64,000 nt of DNA, taken from positions 771,775 to 835,774 of the forward strand of contig NZ_SIXI01000002.1 in NCBI RefSeq assembly GCF_004310865.1, read 5' to 3'. The translations under genes and the position numbers were made by a program. Below, one piece after another: positions 45,516-53,762 of the stretch. The notes below the pieces were generated by a model. That model did not search any database, had not been told where the DNA came from, and worked only from the letters and a program-made list of their open reading frames with translations. This DNA is from Aquabacterium lacunae. Its GTDB lineage: Bacteria; Pseudomonadota; Gammaproteobacteria; Burkholderiales; Burkholderiaceae_C. Every line of letters begins with the position of its first letter. Positions within the stretch are counted from its first letter, which is position 1.

Positions 45516-46412
45516 TCACATCCAGTAGACGATCACGTACAGGCCCAGCCAGACCACGTCCACAAAGTGCCAGTACCAGGCAGCGCCTTCGAAGCCGAAG
45601 TGGCGCTCTGGCGTGAAGTGCCCCTTCTGCAGGCGCAGCGTGATGAACAGCAGCATCAGGGCGCCCACGAACACGTGGAAGCCATGGAAGCCAGTCAGCA
45701 TGAAGAAGGTGGAGCCATACACGCCCGAGGTGAGCTTGAGGTTCAGGTCGGTGTAAGCGTGGTAGTACTCGTAGCCCTGGCAGAGCAGGAACACGAAGCC
45801 CAGCAGCACGGTGAGCCACATGAAGGCAATGGTCATGCCCCGCTTGCCCTCACGCAGCGCATGGTGCGCAATGGTGAGCGTGACACCGGAGGTCAGCAAC
45901 AAGGCCGTGTTGATGGTGGGCAGCGGCCAGGGCCCCATGGTGGAGAAAGCTTCCACGTGGCCCGCAGGGGCACCTGTGGCCCCAGGGTGTGACGAGGGCC
46001 ACAAGCCCTTGAAATCGGGCCACAGCAGCTGGTGCTCCAGGTTGCCCAGTTCAGGCACCGAGTGAACCCGCGCCCAATACAAGGCCCCGAAGAAGGCCCC
46101 GAAGAACATCACCTCAGAGAAGATGAACCAGGCCATGCTCCAGCGGAACGAGATGTCGATGCGGTCGCTGTACAGCCCGCTCTCACTCTCGTGAATGGCC
46201 TCGGCGAACCATTGCTTGAGCACCACGGCCCACCACAGCAGGCCGAAGGCCAGGCAGTAGGGCGCCCACCCCGAACCGTTGACCCACTGCCCTGCGCCCA
46301 GCACGACGAAGAACAGGCCGATGGCGGCCATCAGCGGGTGCCGAGACGGGCCGGGCACGAAGTAGTACGGGACCTTCCCGGCGGCACTGTGTGAGGGAAT
46401 CGTTGCGGACAT
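45516..46412 (-). CDS. ctaE: Cytochrome c oxidase subunit III
   Basis: 298 aa from the ATG at 46412 (a GGAG about 8 nt upstream); a slightly longer frame is less likely. Seven TM helices, with YYFVPGPSRHPLMAAIG, FIFSEVMFFGAFFGALYWAR, SGVTLTIAHHALREGKR, GYEYYHAYTDLNLKLTSGVYGSTFFMLTGFHGFHVFVGA and WYWHFVDVVWLGLYVIVYW. The EVMFF glutamate and the final YWHFVDVVWL are diagnostic. Structural subunit of the aa3 oxidase. Confidence 0.96.
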   Translation of the reverse strand: MSATIPSHSAAGKVPYYFVPGPSRHPLMAAIGLFFVVLGAGQWVNGSGWAPYCLAFGLLWWAVVLKQWFAEAIHESESGLYSDRIDISFRWSMAWFIFSEVMFFGAFFGALYWARVHSVPELGNLEHQLLWPDFKGLWPSSHPGATGAPAGHVEAFSTMGPWPLPTINTALLLTSGVTLTIAHHALREGKRGMTIAFMWLTVLLGFVFLLCQGYEYYHAYTDLNLKLTSGVYGSTFFMLTGFHGFHVFVGALMLLFITLRLQKGHFTPERHFGFEGAAWYWHFVDVVWLGLYVIVYWM

Positions 46413-46437
46413 CCGTCTCTCCTTGTGAATTCGCGAC

Positions 46438-46710
46438 TCAGAGCGTGACGCCGCTGGCAATGACCCAGCGCACCACGGCGATCAGCACACCGACAAACAG
46501 GGCTGCGGCCAGCAAACCAGCCACCACCACATGCAAAGGGTTGAGCCTGGCGAGGTCGTCGGCATGGTCCCGCCCCTTGCGCACCCCGAAGAACGACCAG
46601 GCCACAGCCTTCATCGACGCCAGGAACGAGCCCTTGCGCTGCACGGCCTCGCGCAAGGCAGCCGCCGAATCGTCGCGGTGGCCCGGGGGATCAGAGGGCA
46701 AGGCCATCAT
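46438..46710 (-). CDS. DUF2970 family small membrane protein
   Basis: 90 aa. A soluble N-terminus with SFLASMKAVAWSFFGVRKGRDHADDLARLNPLHVV (the DUF2970 signature) and one C-terminal TM helix. It sits between cox11 and ctaE in many betaproteobacteria. ATG overlaps the cox11 stop by 4 nt. Function unknown, presumably oxidase related. Confidence 0.85.
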   Translation of the reverse strand: MMALPSDPPGHRDDSAAALREAVQRKGSFLASMKAVAWSFFGVRKGRDHADDLARLNPLHVVVAGLLAAALFVGVLIAVVRWVIASGVTL

Positions 46711-47345
46711 GCGCCCCCTCCGGCCACATCGGTGCGCACCCCCTGGACCGCACCCGTCGCGTTCGCGCCCAGCTGGCCCGACGGTGCGGCAGGCACCCCG
46801 CTGCCCACTTCGAAGAAGGTGTACGACAGGGTGATGGTCTTGACGTCTTTGGGCAGCTTCGGGTCGACCACGAAGGTGACGGGCCAGCGCTTGCTTTCAC
46901 CAGGCTGGAGCGCGTGCTGCTGGAAACAGAAGCACTCGAGCTTGTTGAAGTGGGCCGTGGCCTGCTTGGGTGCGTAGCTGGGGATGGCCTGCGCGCTCAT
47001 GGCCCGCTGCTGCGGGTTGGTGAACTCGTAGACCACGGAAGCCAGCTGCCCCGGGTGCACTTCCACGTACCGCTTCTCAGGCTTGAAGGCCCAGGGGCCG
47101 CGGGCGTTGGCGTCGAACTCGATGGTGACCAGCCGCGAAGTGTCAACCTGGGTGTTGGGCACCGCCTTCGACGACATGCCGGGCACCTGCTTCTCGGCCA
47201 GCGACAGCACATTGATGCCCAAGGACTCGCAGATGGCGCGGTACAGCGGCACCATGGCGTAGCCGAAACCGAACATCACGGCCGTGACCACCACCAGCTT
47301 GAACAGCAGGTCACGGTGCAGGCCGCCAGCGCGTGGTTGAGGCAT
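46707..47345 (-). CDS. ctaG: Cytochrome c oxidase assembly protein CtaG/Cox11
   Basis: 212 aa. One TM helix (about 13-33) and a periplasmic immunoglobulin-like domain. The copper-binding CFCF sits in LECFCFQQHALQPGE, followed by MPVTFVVDP-like RWPVTFVVDPKLP and TITLSYTFFEV. It inserts CuB into subunit I. 3 nt after the 51-aa gene. Confidence 0.95.
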   Translation of the reverse strand: MPQPRAGGLHRDLLFKLVVVTAVMFGFGYAMVPLYRAICESLGINVLSLAEKQVPGMSSKAVPNTQVDTSRLVTIEFDANARGPWAFKPEKRYVEVHPGQLASVVYEFTNPQQRAMSAQAIPSYAPKQATAHFNKLECFCFQQHALQPGESKRWPVTFVVDPKLPKDVKTITLSYTFFEVGSGVPAAPSGQLGANATGAVQGVRTDVAGGGA

Positions 47346-47348
47346 GGC

Positions 47349-47504
47349 TCAGGCCCCGCTCAGCAAGGCGATGCGGGCAATGAAGCCCAGGAAGAACACC
47401 CCGGCCACGGAAGCCAGGATCAGGCCCAGGCGCACATTGCGCTGTCGCATGTCCGGCGTGCTGGGGGATTGCGGGCTGACCGAAGGACTGGCGGGGGCAC
47501 TCAT
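47349..47504 (-). CDS. Small cytochrome oxidase assembly-type protein (51 aa)
   Basis: 51 aa, too short for most gene callers. Reading on the minus strand from the ATG at 47504: a Ser/Pro-rich start (MSAPASPSVSPQSP), then DMRQRNVRLGLILASVAG and VFFLGFIARIALLSGA, one TM helix with a basic cytoplasmic flank. An AGGAGT lies about 7 nt upstream. It fills the gap between ctaD and cox11, ending 3 nt before cox11, the place where betaproteobacteria encode a small oxidase assembly protein. Confidence 0.8.
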   Translation of the reverse strand: MSAPASPSVSPQSPSTPDMRQRNVRLGLILASVAGVFFLGFIARIALLSGA

Positions 47505-47543
47505 GGAGACTCCTGGGCAAACGGCACAAACAAGGCGCGGGGC

Positions 47544-49166
47544 TCAACCGACCACGCGGGTGGCATCGGCATTGAGCTTGGGCGGCTCTTCGAAGGTGTG
47601 GAAGGGCGCCGGCGAAGGCACTTCCCACTCCAGGCCCTCGGCGCCTTCCCAGGGGCGTTGCGGGGCGGGCTCACCCTTGCCCATCATGGCCGGGATCAGC
47701 ACCACGAACAGGAAGTACACCTGCATGAGGCCGAAGCCAAAGGCGCCCACCGACGCAATCGCGTTGAAATCGGCGAACTGCATGGGGTAGTCGGCATAGC
47801 GACGCGGCATGCCGGCCAGGCCCAGGAAGTGCATGGGGAAGAAGGTGACGTTGAAGGTGATCAGCGAGAGCCAGAAGTGCACCTTGCCCTTCCATTCGGG
47901 GATCATCACGCCCGTCCACTTGGGGGCCCAGTAGTAGAAGCCGGCATACAGCGCATACAGCGAGCCGGCCACCAGCACGTAATGGAAGTGGGCCACCACG
48001 TAGTAGGTGTCCTGGATCTGGGTGTCAATCGGCGCCACCGAGCAGATCAGGCCCGTGAAGCCCCCCATGGTGAACACGAAGATGAAGCCCACCGACCACA
48101 GCATCGGCACCTCGAAGGTCATGGAGCCTCGCCACATGGTGGCGATCCAGTTGAACACCTTCACCCCGGTGGGCACCGAGATCAGCATCGTGGCGTACAT
48201 GAAGAACAGCTGACCGGTCACCGGCATGCCGGTGGCGAACATGTGGTGGGCCCACACGATGAAGCTGAGGATGGCGATCGAGGCCGTCGCGTACACCATG
48301 GAGTGGTAGCCGAACAGCTTCTTGCGCGCAAAGGCCGGCACGATCTGGCTGACGATGCCGAAGGCCGGCAGGATCATGATGTAGACCTCGGGGTGCCCGA
48401 AGAACCAGAAGATGTGCTGGTACATGACCGGGTCACCCCCACCGGCCGGGTTGAAGAAGCTGGTGCCGAAATGGCGGTCGGTCAGGGTCATGGTGATGGC
48501 GCCGGCCAGCACGGGCATCACGGCGATCAGCAGGTAGGCCGTGATCAGCCAGGTCCAGGCGAACATGGGCATCTTCATCAGGGTCATGCCCGGTGCGCGC
48601 ATGTTCAGGATGGTCACCACGATGTTGATGGAGCCCATGATCGAGCTGGCACCCATGATGTGCATGGCGAAGATGGCGGCGTCCATCGACGGGCCCATCT
48701 GCAGGGTCAGCGGCGCGTACAGCGTCCAGCCGGCGGCCGGTGCACCACCGGGCATGAAGAACGAGGCCACGATGATGATGGACGCCGGAATCATCAGCCA
48801 GAAGCTGAAGTTGTTCATGCGCGCGAAGGCCATGTCGGAGGCCCCGATCTGCAGCGGCAGCATCCAGTTGGCCATGCCCACAAAGGCCGGCATGATGGCC
48901 CCGAACACCATGATGATGCCGTGCATGGTGGTGAGCTGGTTGAACAGCTCGGGGTTCACCAGTTGCAGGCCCGGCTTGAACAGTTCGGCCCGGATGCCGA
49001 GTGCCAGCACCCCGCCGATCAGCAGCATGGTGAAGGAGAACAGCAGGTACAGCGTACCGATGTCCTTGTGGTTGGTGGCGAACAGCCAGCGCCGCCAGCC
49101 GTGCGGGTGATCGTGTGCGTGGTCGTGCCCGTGGGCGTGTCCACCGTGGTCCAGAACAGCAGTCAT
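47544..49166 (-). CDS. ctaD: Cytochrome c oxidase subunit I
   Basis: 540 aa, 12 TM helices. Heme-copper oxidase core: TMHGIIMVFGAIMP (heme a ligand His), WFFGHPEVYIMILPAFG (CuB His with cross-linked Tyr), WAHHMFATGMPV (CuB His-His), DTYYVVAHFHYVLVAGSLY (heme a3 and a ligands). It pumps protons while reducing oxygen. A His-rich N-terminus (DHGGHAHGHDHAHDHPHG) is notable. 30 nt after ctaC. Confidence 0.97.
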   Translation of the reverse strand: MTAVLDHGGHAHGHDHAHDHPHGWRRWLFATNHKDIGTLYLLFSFTMLLIGGVLALGIRAELFKPGLQLVNPELFNQLTTMHGIIMVFGAIMPAFVGMANWMLPLQIGASDMAFARMNNFSFWLMIPASIIIVASFFMPGGAPAAGWTLYAPLTLQMGPSMDAAIFAMHIMGASSIMGSINIVVTILNMRAPGMTLMKMPMFAWTWLITAYLLIAVMPVLAGAITMTLTDRHFGTSFFNPAGGGDPVMYQHIFWFFGHPEVYIMILPAFGIVSQIVPAFARKKLFGYHSMVYATASIAILSFIVWAHHMFATGMPVTGQLFFMYATMLISVPTGVKVFNWIATMWRGSMTFEVPMLWSVGFIFVFTMGGFTGLICSVAPIDTQIQDTYYVVAHFHYVLVAGSLYALYAGFYYWAPKWTGVMIPEWKGKVHFWLSLITFNVTFFPMHFLGLAGMPRRYADYPMQFADFNAIASVGAFGFGLMQVYFLFVVLIPAMMGKGEPAPQRPWEGAEGLEWEVPSPAPFHTFEEPPKLNADATRVVG

Positions 49167-49196
49167 GTCAGTTTCCTTTCTGAATCACAGGGGGCA

Positions 49197-50393
49197 TCAC
49201 TTGCGGGCGGCCAGCACTTCGGCCGGTTGCACGGTCTGGCCGGTCTTGTTCGACCAGCTGTTTTTGGTGAAGGTGATCACGGCCGCGATCTCGGTGTCCG
49301 ACAGCTGGCGCCAGGCCGGCATGATGTTGTTCTGCCCGTTGAGCAGCACGTTGATCTGCTTGCCCTTGTCAGCGTCGAGCACCAGCGCCGAACCGTCGAT
49401 GGCCTTGATGGCCCCACCGCCCTTGCCGTTGGGCAGGTGGCAGGCGGCGCAGTTGGCGGCATAGACCTTTTCGCCGCGGGCGATCAAATCGGCCTGCGCC
49501 CACACCTTGTTGGGGTCATCCGCCTTGGCCAGCTGGGCCTTGAGCTTGGCCTCGGCCCATTTGGCATAGTCTTCTTCAGACAACACGCGCACGTGGATGG
49601 GCATGTAGGCGTGTTCCTTGCCGCACAGCTCGGCGCACTGGCCGTAGAAATCGCCCGTCTTTTCGGCCTTGAACCAGGTGTCGCGCACGAAGCCCGGGAT
49701 GGCGTCCTGCTTGATGCCGAAGGCCGGCACCATGAAGGAGTGGATCACGTCGTTGGCCGTGGTGATCACACGGATCTTCTTGCCCACCGGCACCACCAGG
49801 GGTTCGTCGACCTTGAGCAGGTAGTTGTCACCCTGGGGCTTGCCTGCGTCAGACAAGGCGCGTTGGGACGCATCGAGCGTGGACACGAACTGGATGCCTT
49901 CGCCCGGGCCCTTGAGGTAGTCGTAGCCCCACTTCCACTGGTAACCCGTGGCCTTGACCGTGATGTCGGCGTTGGTGGTGTCTTTCTGAGCCACCACGAC
50001 CTTGGTGGCTGGCAGGGCCATGCCGATCACGATCAGGAACGGGATGATGGTCCAGACGATTTCGACCGTGGTCGACTCATGGAAGTCGGCCGGCTTGGCC
50101 CCCTTCGACTTGCGATGGGCGTAGATGGAGTAGAACATCACGCCGAACACGGCCACGAAGATGACGCCGCAGATCCAGAGCATCATCACGTGCAGGTCCT
50201 GCTGGGCGGCGGCAATGCGCGTGGCAGGCTGCGGCAGGTCGAACTGACGGACTGCGGGCCCGCCGGGCAGGTCATTGACAGCCCAGGCGGCGGTGGTCAG
50301 TGCACTGGCGGCCAGGGCCATGCCGGCCTGCCGCAAACGCTCGAAGGTCAGGGACTCAGGTCGGGTGGGGATCGACGGGGCTGGTGTTGTCAT
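49197..50393 (-). CDS. ctaC: Cytochrome c oxidase subunit II with fused cytochrome c domain (caa3 type)
   Basis: 398 aa, longer than simple CoxB. Signal or TM, then two TM helices, the cupredoxin domain with DVIHSFMVPAFGIKQDAIPG and the CuA site CAELCGKEHAYMPI, and a C-terminal cytochrome c domain with CAACHLPNGKGG and the axial Met (NNIMPAWRQLSD). It accepts electrons from cytochrome c. The ATG overlaps the DUF2244 stop by 4 nt. Confidence 0.96.
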   Translation of the reverse strand: MTTPAPSIPTRPESLTFERLRQAGMALAASALTTAAWAVNDLPGGPAVRQFDLPQPATRIAAAQQDLHVMMLWICGVIFVAVFGVMFYSIYAHRKSKGAKPADFHESTTVEIVWTIIPFLIVIGMALPATKVVVAQKDTTNADITVKATGYQWKWGYDYLKGPGEGIQFVSTLDASQRALSDAGKPQGDNYLLKVDEPLVVPVGKKIRVITTANDVIHSFMVPAFGIKQDAIPGFVRDTWFKAEKTGDFYGQCAELCGKEHAYMPIHVRVLSEEDYAKWAEAKLKAQLAKADDPNKVWAQADLIARGEKVYAANCAACHLPNGKGGGAIKAIDGSALVLDADKGKQINVLLNGQNNIMPAWRQLSDTEIAAVITFTKNSWSNKTGQTVQPAEVLAARK

Positions 50394-51019
50394 GGTCTCG
50401 TCTCTCGTGCGGATGTCGGAGCCAGGGGCTGTCGGTGGGACTGCAGCACCTGACGGAGTTCCTGGGCCAGCACCTGGCGCCAGGCGGGCGCCACGTGCCG
50501 CCCCACTTCAACGGAACACCCCAGCGCCGACAGCACCACCAGGGCGCGTTGGTGTGACCGGGGCTCGATGCGAAGCCAGTGCAGCGGCAACTCGGTGGTG
50601 CGCTGACGGGGGCCGTCGTGGGTTTCGACCACCAGGCGGTCGCCCACCACGGCAATGATTTCGCGGTCGGTGGCATGGCGCGCGTGCAGCCACAAAGCGG
50701 CTGCCAGGGCCAGCACCTCGACCAGAGAAAAAGGCAGGATGAAGGTGGCGCCGGCCAGGAACAGCCCCACGCCAATGCCCAGACTGAGCGCCATGGCGCC
50801 CAGGGCGGCGCCCATGAACTGGCGCGGGGTGAGCGAACAGTTGCGGCGCAGCACCCAGCGGGGCGCTGGGTGAGCGGCTGGTTGACCATCCGACGTGTTC
50901 GAAGGCAGGGATGCAGCGGCCGGACCTTCCCATGGCGAGGGCCGGGAGCCGTTTGCCGGGCGAACACCCGAGGCTGACAACAACGTTCCGTGCGACAAGG
51001 CGGCAGGCATGAATGCCAT
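50390..51019 (-). CDS. DUF2244 family membrane protein
   Basis: 209 aa from ATG 51019, or 206 aa from ATG 51010; a GGAG precedes both and the choice is open. After a variable N-terminus comes the DUF2244 core: WVLRRNCSLTPRQFMGAALGAMAL, two TM helices (GVGLFLAGATFILPFSLVEVLALAAALW), then VVGDRLVVETHDG, a soluble end with RIEPRSHQRALVVLSALGCSVEVGRH. The family often opens cox operons. Function unknown. First gene after the promoter at 51155. Confidence 0.85.
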   Translation of the reverse strand: MAFMPAALSHGTLLSASGVRPANGSRPSPWEGPAAASLPSNTSDGQPAAHPAPRWVLRRNCSLTPRQFMGAALGAMALSLGIGVGLFLAGATFILPFSLVEVLALAAALWLHARHATDREIIAVVGDRLVVETHDGPRQRTTELPLHWLRIEPRSHQRALVVLSALGCSVEVGRHVAPAWRQVLAQELRQVLQSHRQPLAPTSARETRP

Positions 51020-51154
51020 CACTCCGTCTCGCAGCGGCTCCACCGGCTTGTCTTGTGAACTCAGCCGACACCCGCCCGAGAAACAACAACGCCAAACAAG
51101 AAGCTTGTTGCACACCGCCAACGGCGGCCTGCACAACACCTCTACTTAAGGGGG

Positions 51155-51183
51155 ATTCTAGGCACCGTCTTGCTTTACCTCAA
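51155..51183 (-). promoter_or_regulatory. Sigma-70-type promoter for the DUF2244-ctaC-ctaD operon
   Basis: On the minus strand: TTGAGG, 17 nt, TAGAAT (4/6 and 5/6 matches to consensus), about 135 nt before the DUF2244 start. Orientation and location fit the head of the cox operon. Confidence 0.6.
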
Positions 51184-51218
51184 GACACAGAAGGGCTGGA
51201 CAGGCATGGGTTTACCCG

Positions 51219-51244
51219 CGCTTGATGCCGGAATGCATCAAGCG
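51219..51244 (-). terminator. Perfect 10-bp hairpin between the BioC-like gene and the cox promoter
   Basis: CGCTTGATGC and GCATCAAGCG with a 6-nt loop, just past the end of the BioC-like gene and upstream of the cox promoter. No T-run follows on the minus strand. Probably separates the two transcription units. Confidence 0.55.
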
Positions 51245-51276
51245 TCACACCTGCTGGACAAGCGGCGCGAGCCGTG

Positions 51277-52233
51277 TCAGGGGCGCGGAGGCGCTTTGCG
51301 GACCATGCGGCGCATGTCGTCCATGGACACGCGCGTTTCGGCGGCCACGGCCGCGCGGGGCTCGGGCTTGATGGCGTGGCCATAGACCACCTCCAGCGTC
51401 AGGCCCAGGCGGCCGTCGGGGCGACGCAGGTGCTCGTGGAGCGCCTGCAACATGCGGGCGCGCCAGCGGGGCGTGCGCCACCCGGCATGGCGGCCCGCCG
51501 CCACATTGCCGCCCCAGGTGCGGCACTCGGCCAGCAGGGTCTCGGCATCGGGCCAGGTCAGGGTCAGGTGCTCCATGTCCATCACCGGGTCGGCAAACCC
51601 GGCCTTGGCCATGGCGTCGCCCAGGTCATGCATGTCGATGAAGTCGATGGTGGGCAAGCCCCATCCCATGGCCTGGTACAGCGCACGCAACTCACGCCCG
51701 GTGTCAGGGCCCAGGCCGCTGCACATCACGAAGCCGCCCACGCCCAGCATGCGGTGCCAGGCCTTGAACAAGCCCGGCAGGTCGAGGGCGCCATGCAGGG
51801 TCATGTTGGCCCACAGCAAGCCGGCCCCTTCGGCAGGCCAGGCGGCATCAGGCACCGGCCACTGCGAGAACACCGGGGCCTGCGCCTTGTGCCAGGGCTT
51901 CCACCACGGCGCGGCATGAGCGGCCTGCCACTGCTGGCGACTGCGCTCGGCCATGTCGGGCAAGGGCTCGTACACCCAGCGGCGAGCCTGCGGGTAGCGT
52001 GACTGCACCTCGCCCTGCGCCGCGCCCAGCCAGGCCGACCAATCGACCCAGTGCGTGGGCTCGATGCGAATCGCCTGGAGCTTCTCGGCCAGACGCCGCC
52101 CCACCTCGGCGTGCAGCCACGGCGCCTCGGGCAGCGTGGCCAGGCGGCGCAACTGCCGGTCGACCGATGCCGGATGGGGCGCGACAGCGGGCAAGGCGGT
52201 GGGCAGGCTGGGGTTGGCGGTGTCTGAAGGCAT
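51277..52233 (-). CDS. BioC-like SAM-dependent methyltransferase-fold protein with degenerate motif I
   Basis: 318 aa from the ATG at 52233. It aligns in layout to malonyl-ACP methyltransferases (BioC): LPEAPWLHAEVGRRLAEKLQAIRIEP at the N-terminus, ANMTLHGALDLPGLFKAWHRMLGVGGFVMCSGLGPDTGRELRALY in the middle, LTWPDAETLLAECRTWGGNVAAGRHAGWRTPRWRA near the end. However, the position of the Gly-rich SAM loop reads HWVDWSAWLGAAQGEV, lacking the DxGCGxG pattern. It may be inactive as a methyltransferase or bind something else. Divergent from comF (116 nt). Confidence 0.72.
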   Translation of the reverse strand: MPSDTANPSLPTALPAVAPHPASVDRQLRRLATLPEAPWLHAEVGRRLAEKLQAIRIEPTHWVDWSAWLGAAQGEVQSRYPQARRWVYEPLPDMAERSRQQWQAAHAAPWWKPWHKAQAPVFSQWPVPDAAWPAEGAGLLWANMTLHGALDLPGLFKAWHRMLGVGGFVMCSGLGPDTGRELRALYQAMGWGLPTIDFIDMHDLGDAMAKAGFADPVMDMEHLTLTWPDAETLLAECRTWGGNVAAGRHAGWRTPRWRARMLQALHEHLRRPDGRLGLTLEVVYGHAIKPEPRAAVAAETRVSMDDMRRMVRKAPPRP

Positions 52234-52349
52234 GCGAAAACAGCGAAGGTGCGCCCCGATGGCGATCAAGGGCACCACGGCAGAAAGGGGGATCACGCCA
52301 CCCTCTCGGGAGCGATGTCGCGGCAAAGGCCGCTGAGTATATTGAGTTC

Positions 52350-53162
52350 ATGCGCTTGCGTGCCCTGCCCTCCTTGCCCACCCTGTGCCGCGTGTGCCAT
52401 CGCTGGCAACCCCGGTGGTTGTGCCTGGGCTGCCGCGACACCGCCCAATCGGTACAGCACCGCTGTGTGCGCTGTGCGCTGCCCATCACCGAGGCCGAGC
52501 ATGAGGCCTCAGGGCGATGCAGCCCCTGCGAAGACCTGCCCCCGATGTTCGACCATGCCCTGGTGGCCCTGGACTATGCCGAGCCCTGGTCCAGCCTGGT
52601 GTCGGCCCTGAAGTTCCGCCAGGACACCGCCCTGGCCGACGGTCTGGCCGGCCTGCTGGCCCACACCGTTCGCCAACGCTGGCATGCAGACTCAGGCACC
52701 CCGGTTGGCGCGCGCGCGGGTGCCCGCACAGCGCTGTCACATCGGTGGCGACCCGGCGCACCAACCCTGCTGGTGCCCGTGCCTTTGTCGGCCCCACGCT
52801 GGCGCGAGCGCGGCTACAACCAATCGGCCCTGCTGGCTCAGCACCTGAGTGAACGGCTGGGTCTGGCCACATGCCCCGAGGCACTGGTGCGCACACAGCA
52901 CACCGAACGCTTGATGCACCTGGATGCAGATGCCCGTGCCGCCGCCATCGCCCGCGCTTTTGCGGTGCCGCCCACCATGGCGCGGCAGGTGCATGGGCGC
53001 CATGTGGCCCTGGTCGATGACGTGCTCACCACCGGCGCCACGGCCAATGCCGCTGCCCGCGCCCTGTGGGAGGCCGGCGCGCGGGAAGTGTCCGTGTGGG
53101 CGGTGGCCCGCACACCCGCGCCGCACCGTGCAATCATTGACAAATCAGCAATGAATGCTTGA
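52350..53162 (+). CDS. comF: ComF family phosphoribosyltransferase-like protein
   Basis: 270 aa from the ATG at 52350. An N-terminal zinc-finger-like Cys region (CRVCHRWQPRWLCLGCRD, CVRCALPIT, CSPCEDLPP), then DHALVALDYAEPWSSLVSALKF, PVPLSAPRWRERGYNQSALLAQHL and the PRPP-type motif VALVDDVLTTGATANAAA. ComF proteins take part in DNA uptake in competence; in many non-competent bacteria the job is unknown. Confidence 0.9.
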   Translation: MRLRALPSLPTLCRVCHRWQPRWLCLGCRDTAQSVQHRCVRCALPITEAEHEASGRCSPCEDLPPMFDHALVALDYAEPWSSLVSALKFRQDTALADGLAGLLAHTVRQRWHADSGTPVGARAGARTALSHRWRPGAPTLLVPVPLSAPRWRERGYNQSALLAQHLSERLGLATCPEALVRTQHTERLMHLDADARAAAIARAFAVPPTMARQVHGRHVALVDDVLTTGATANAAARALWEAGAREVSVWAVARTPAPHRAIIDKSAMNA

Positions 53163-53190
53163 CTTGAAACCCATTTATCAATCAATTGGT

Positions 53191-53654
53191 CATCAATAAA
53201 GTGGAGCCCATGGAGATGCCGATGCCGCACCGGAGACCCCCGGCAGCGAAACACAGCACCCCCTTGTTTCAACCCGCATCGAACTGGAGCCCACCATGAC
53301 CGCCCACCGCATCATCGCCCTGACCTTCTCTGCCGCCGCCATCGCCTTCGCTGGCGCTGCCCACGCCGACAACGGCCTGACCCGCGAACAGGTCAAGGCC
53401 GAACTGCGCGACGCCCAACGCAACGGCGACCTCATCGACTACGAAACCGGCAAGAAGCCCAACGAAGTCAACCCCTCGGCTTACCCACGCCAGGTCAAGG
53501 TCGCCCCGGTGGCCACCGCCCCCTCCGCTGTGCAGCACACCGCCATCGGTGACTTCGAAATGGACCTGCTGAACCAGCGCAGCGCCGCCCTGCTGCAACG
53601 CACCGAACAGCAACGCCAGTTCGCCGGCAAGCGCTGAGCCAGCCAGGCAGCCCT
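53191..53654. repeat. DUF4148 gene duplication, copy 1 (matches 54764-55227)
   Basis: About 464 bp repeated at constant offset 1573, covering the leader (CATCAATAAAGT..., GAGCCCATGG) and the full gene. Only scattered substitutions. Identity fades past the stop codon. Confidence 0.9.
53296..53637 (+). CDS. DUF4148 domain secreted protein (copy 1)
   Basis: 113 aa with a signal peptide (IIALTFSAAAIAFAGAAHADNG, cleavage after AHA). The mature part has LTREQVKAELRDAQRNGDL, the DUF4148 motif, then an unstructured Pro/Val stretch and a helical tail (MDLLNQRSAALLQRTEQQRQF). Members are abundant small periplasmic proteins of Burkholderiales with unknown roles. Nearly identical to 54869-55210. Followed by a strong hairpin. 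Confidence 0.88.
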   Translation: MTAHRIIALTFSAAAIAFAGAAHADNGLTREQVKAELRDAQRNGDLIDYETGKKPNEVNPSAYPRQVKVAPVATAPSAVQHTAIGDFEMDLLNQRSAALLQRTEQQRQFAGKR

Positions 53655-53670
53655 GCCCCTCTGGCAGGGC
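53650..53670 (+). terminator. Hairpin after the first DUF4148 gene
   Basis: GCCCTGCC and GGCAGGGC with a 5-nt loop, 12 nt past the stop. No clear T-run. The second copy of the gene lacks this hairpin. Confidence 0.5.
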
Positions 53671-53762
53671 CGCCCACCTTGCTCACTCGCGTTCTCACCC
53701 CCGCAGGCCTGTGCCTCGCGGGGTGTTGTGCTGGCATGCACCGATGCGGCGTCGGCCAGGCG

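Noticed and set aside
46914..50453. 1179-aa plus-strand frame over the cox genes
   Set aside because: Extremely His/Asp/Gly-rich antisense of ctaC, ctaD and cox11; no domain. Its length only reflects GC-rich codon bias.
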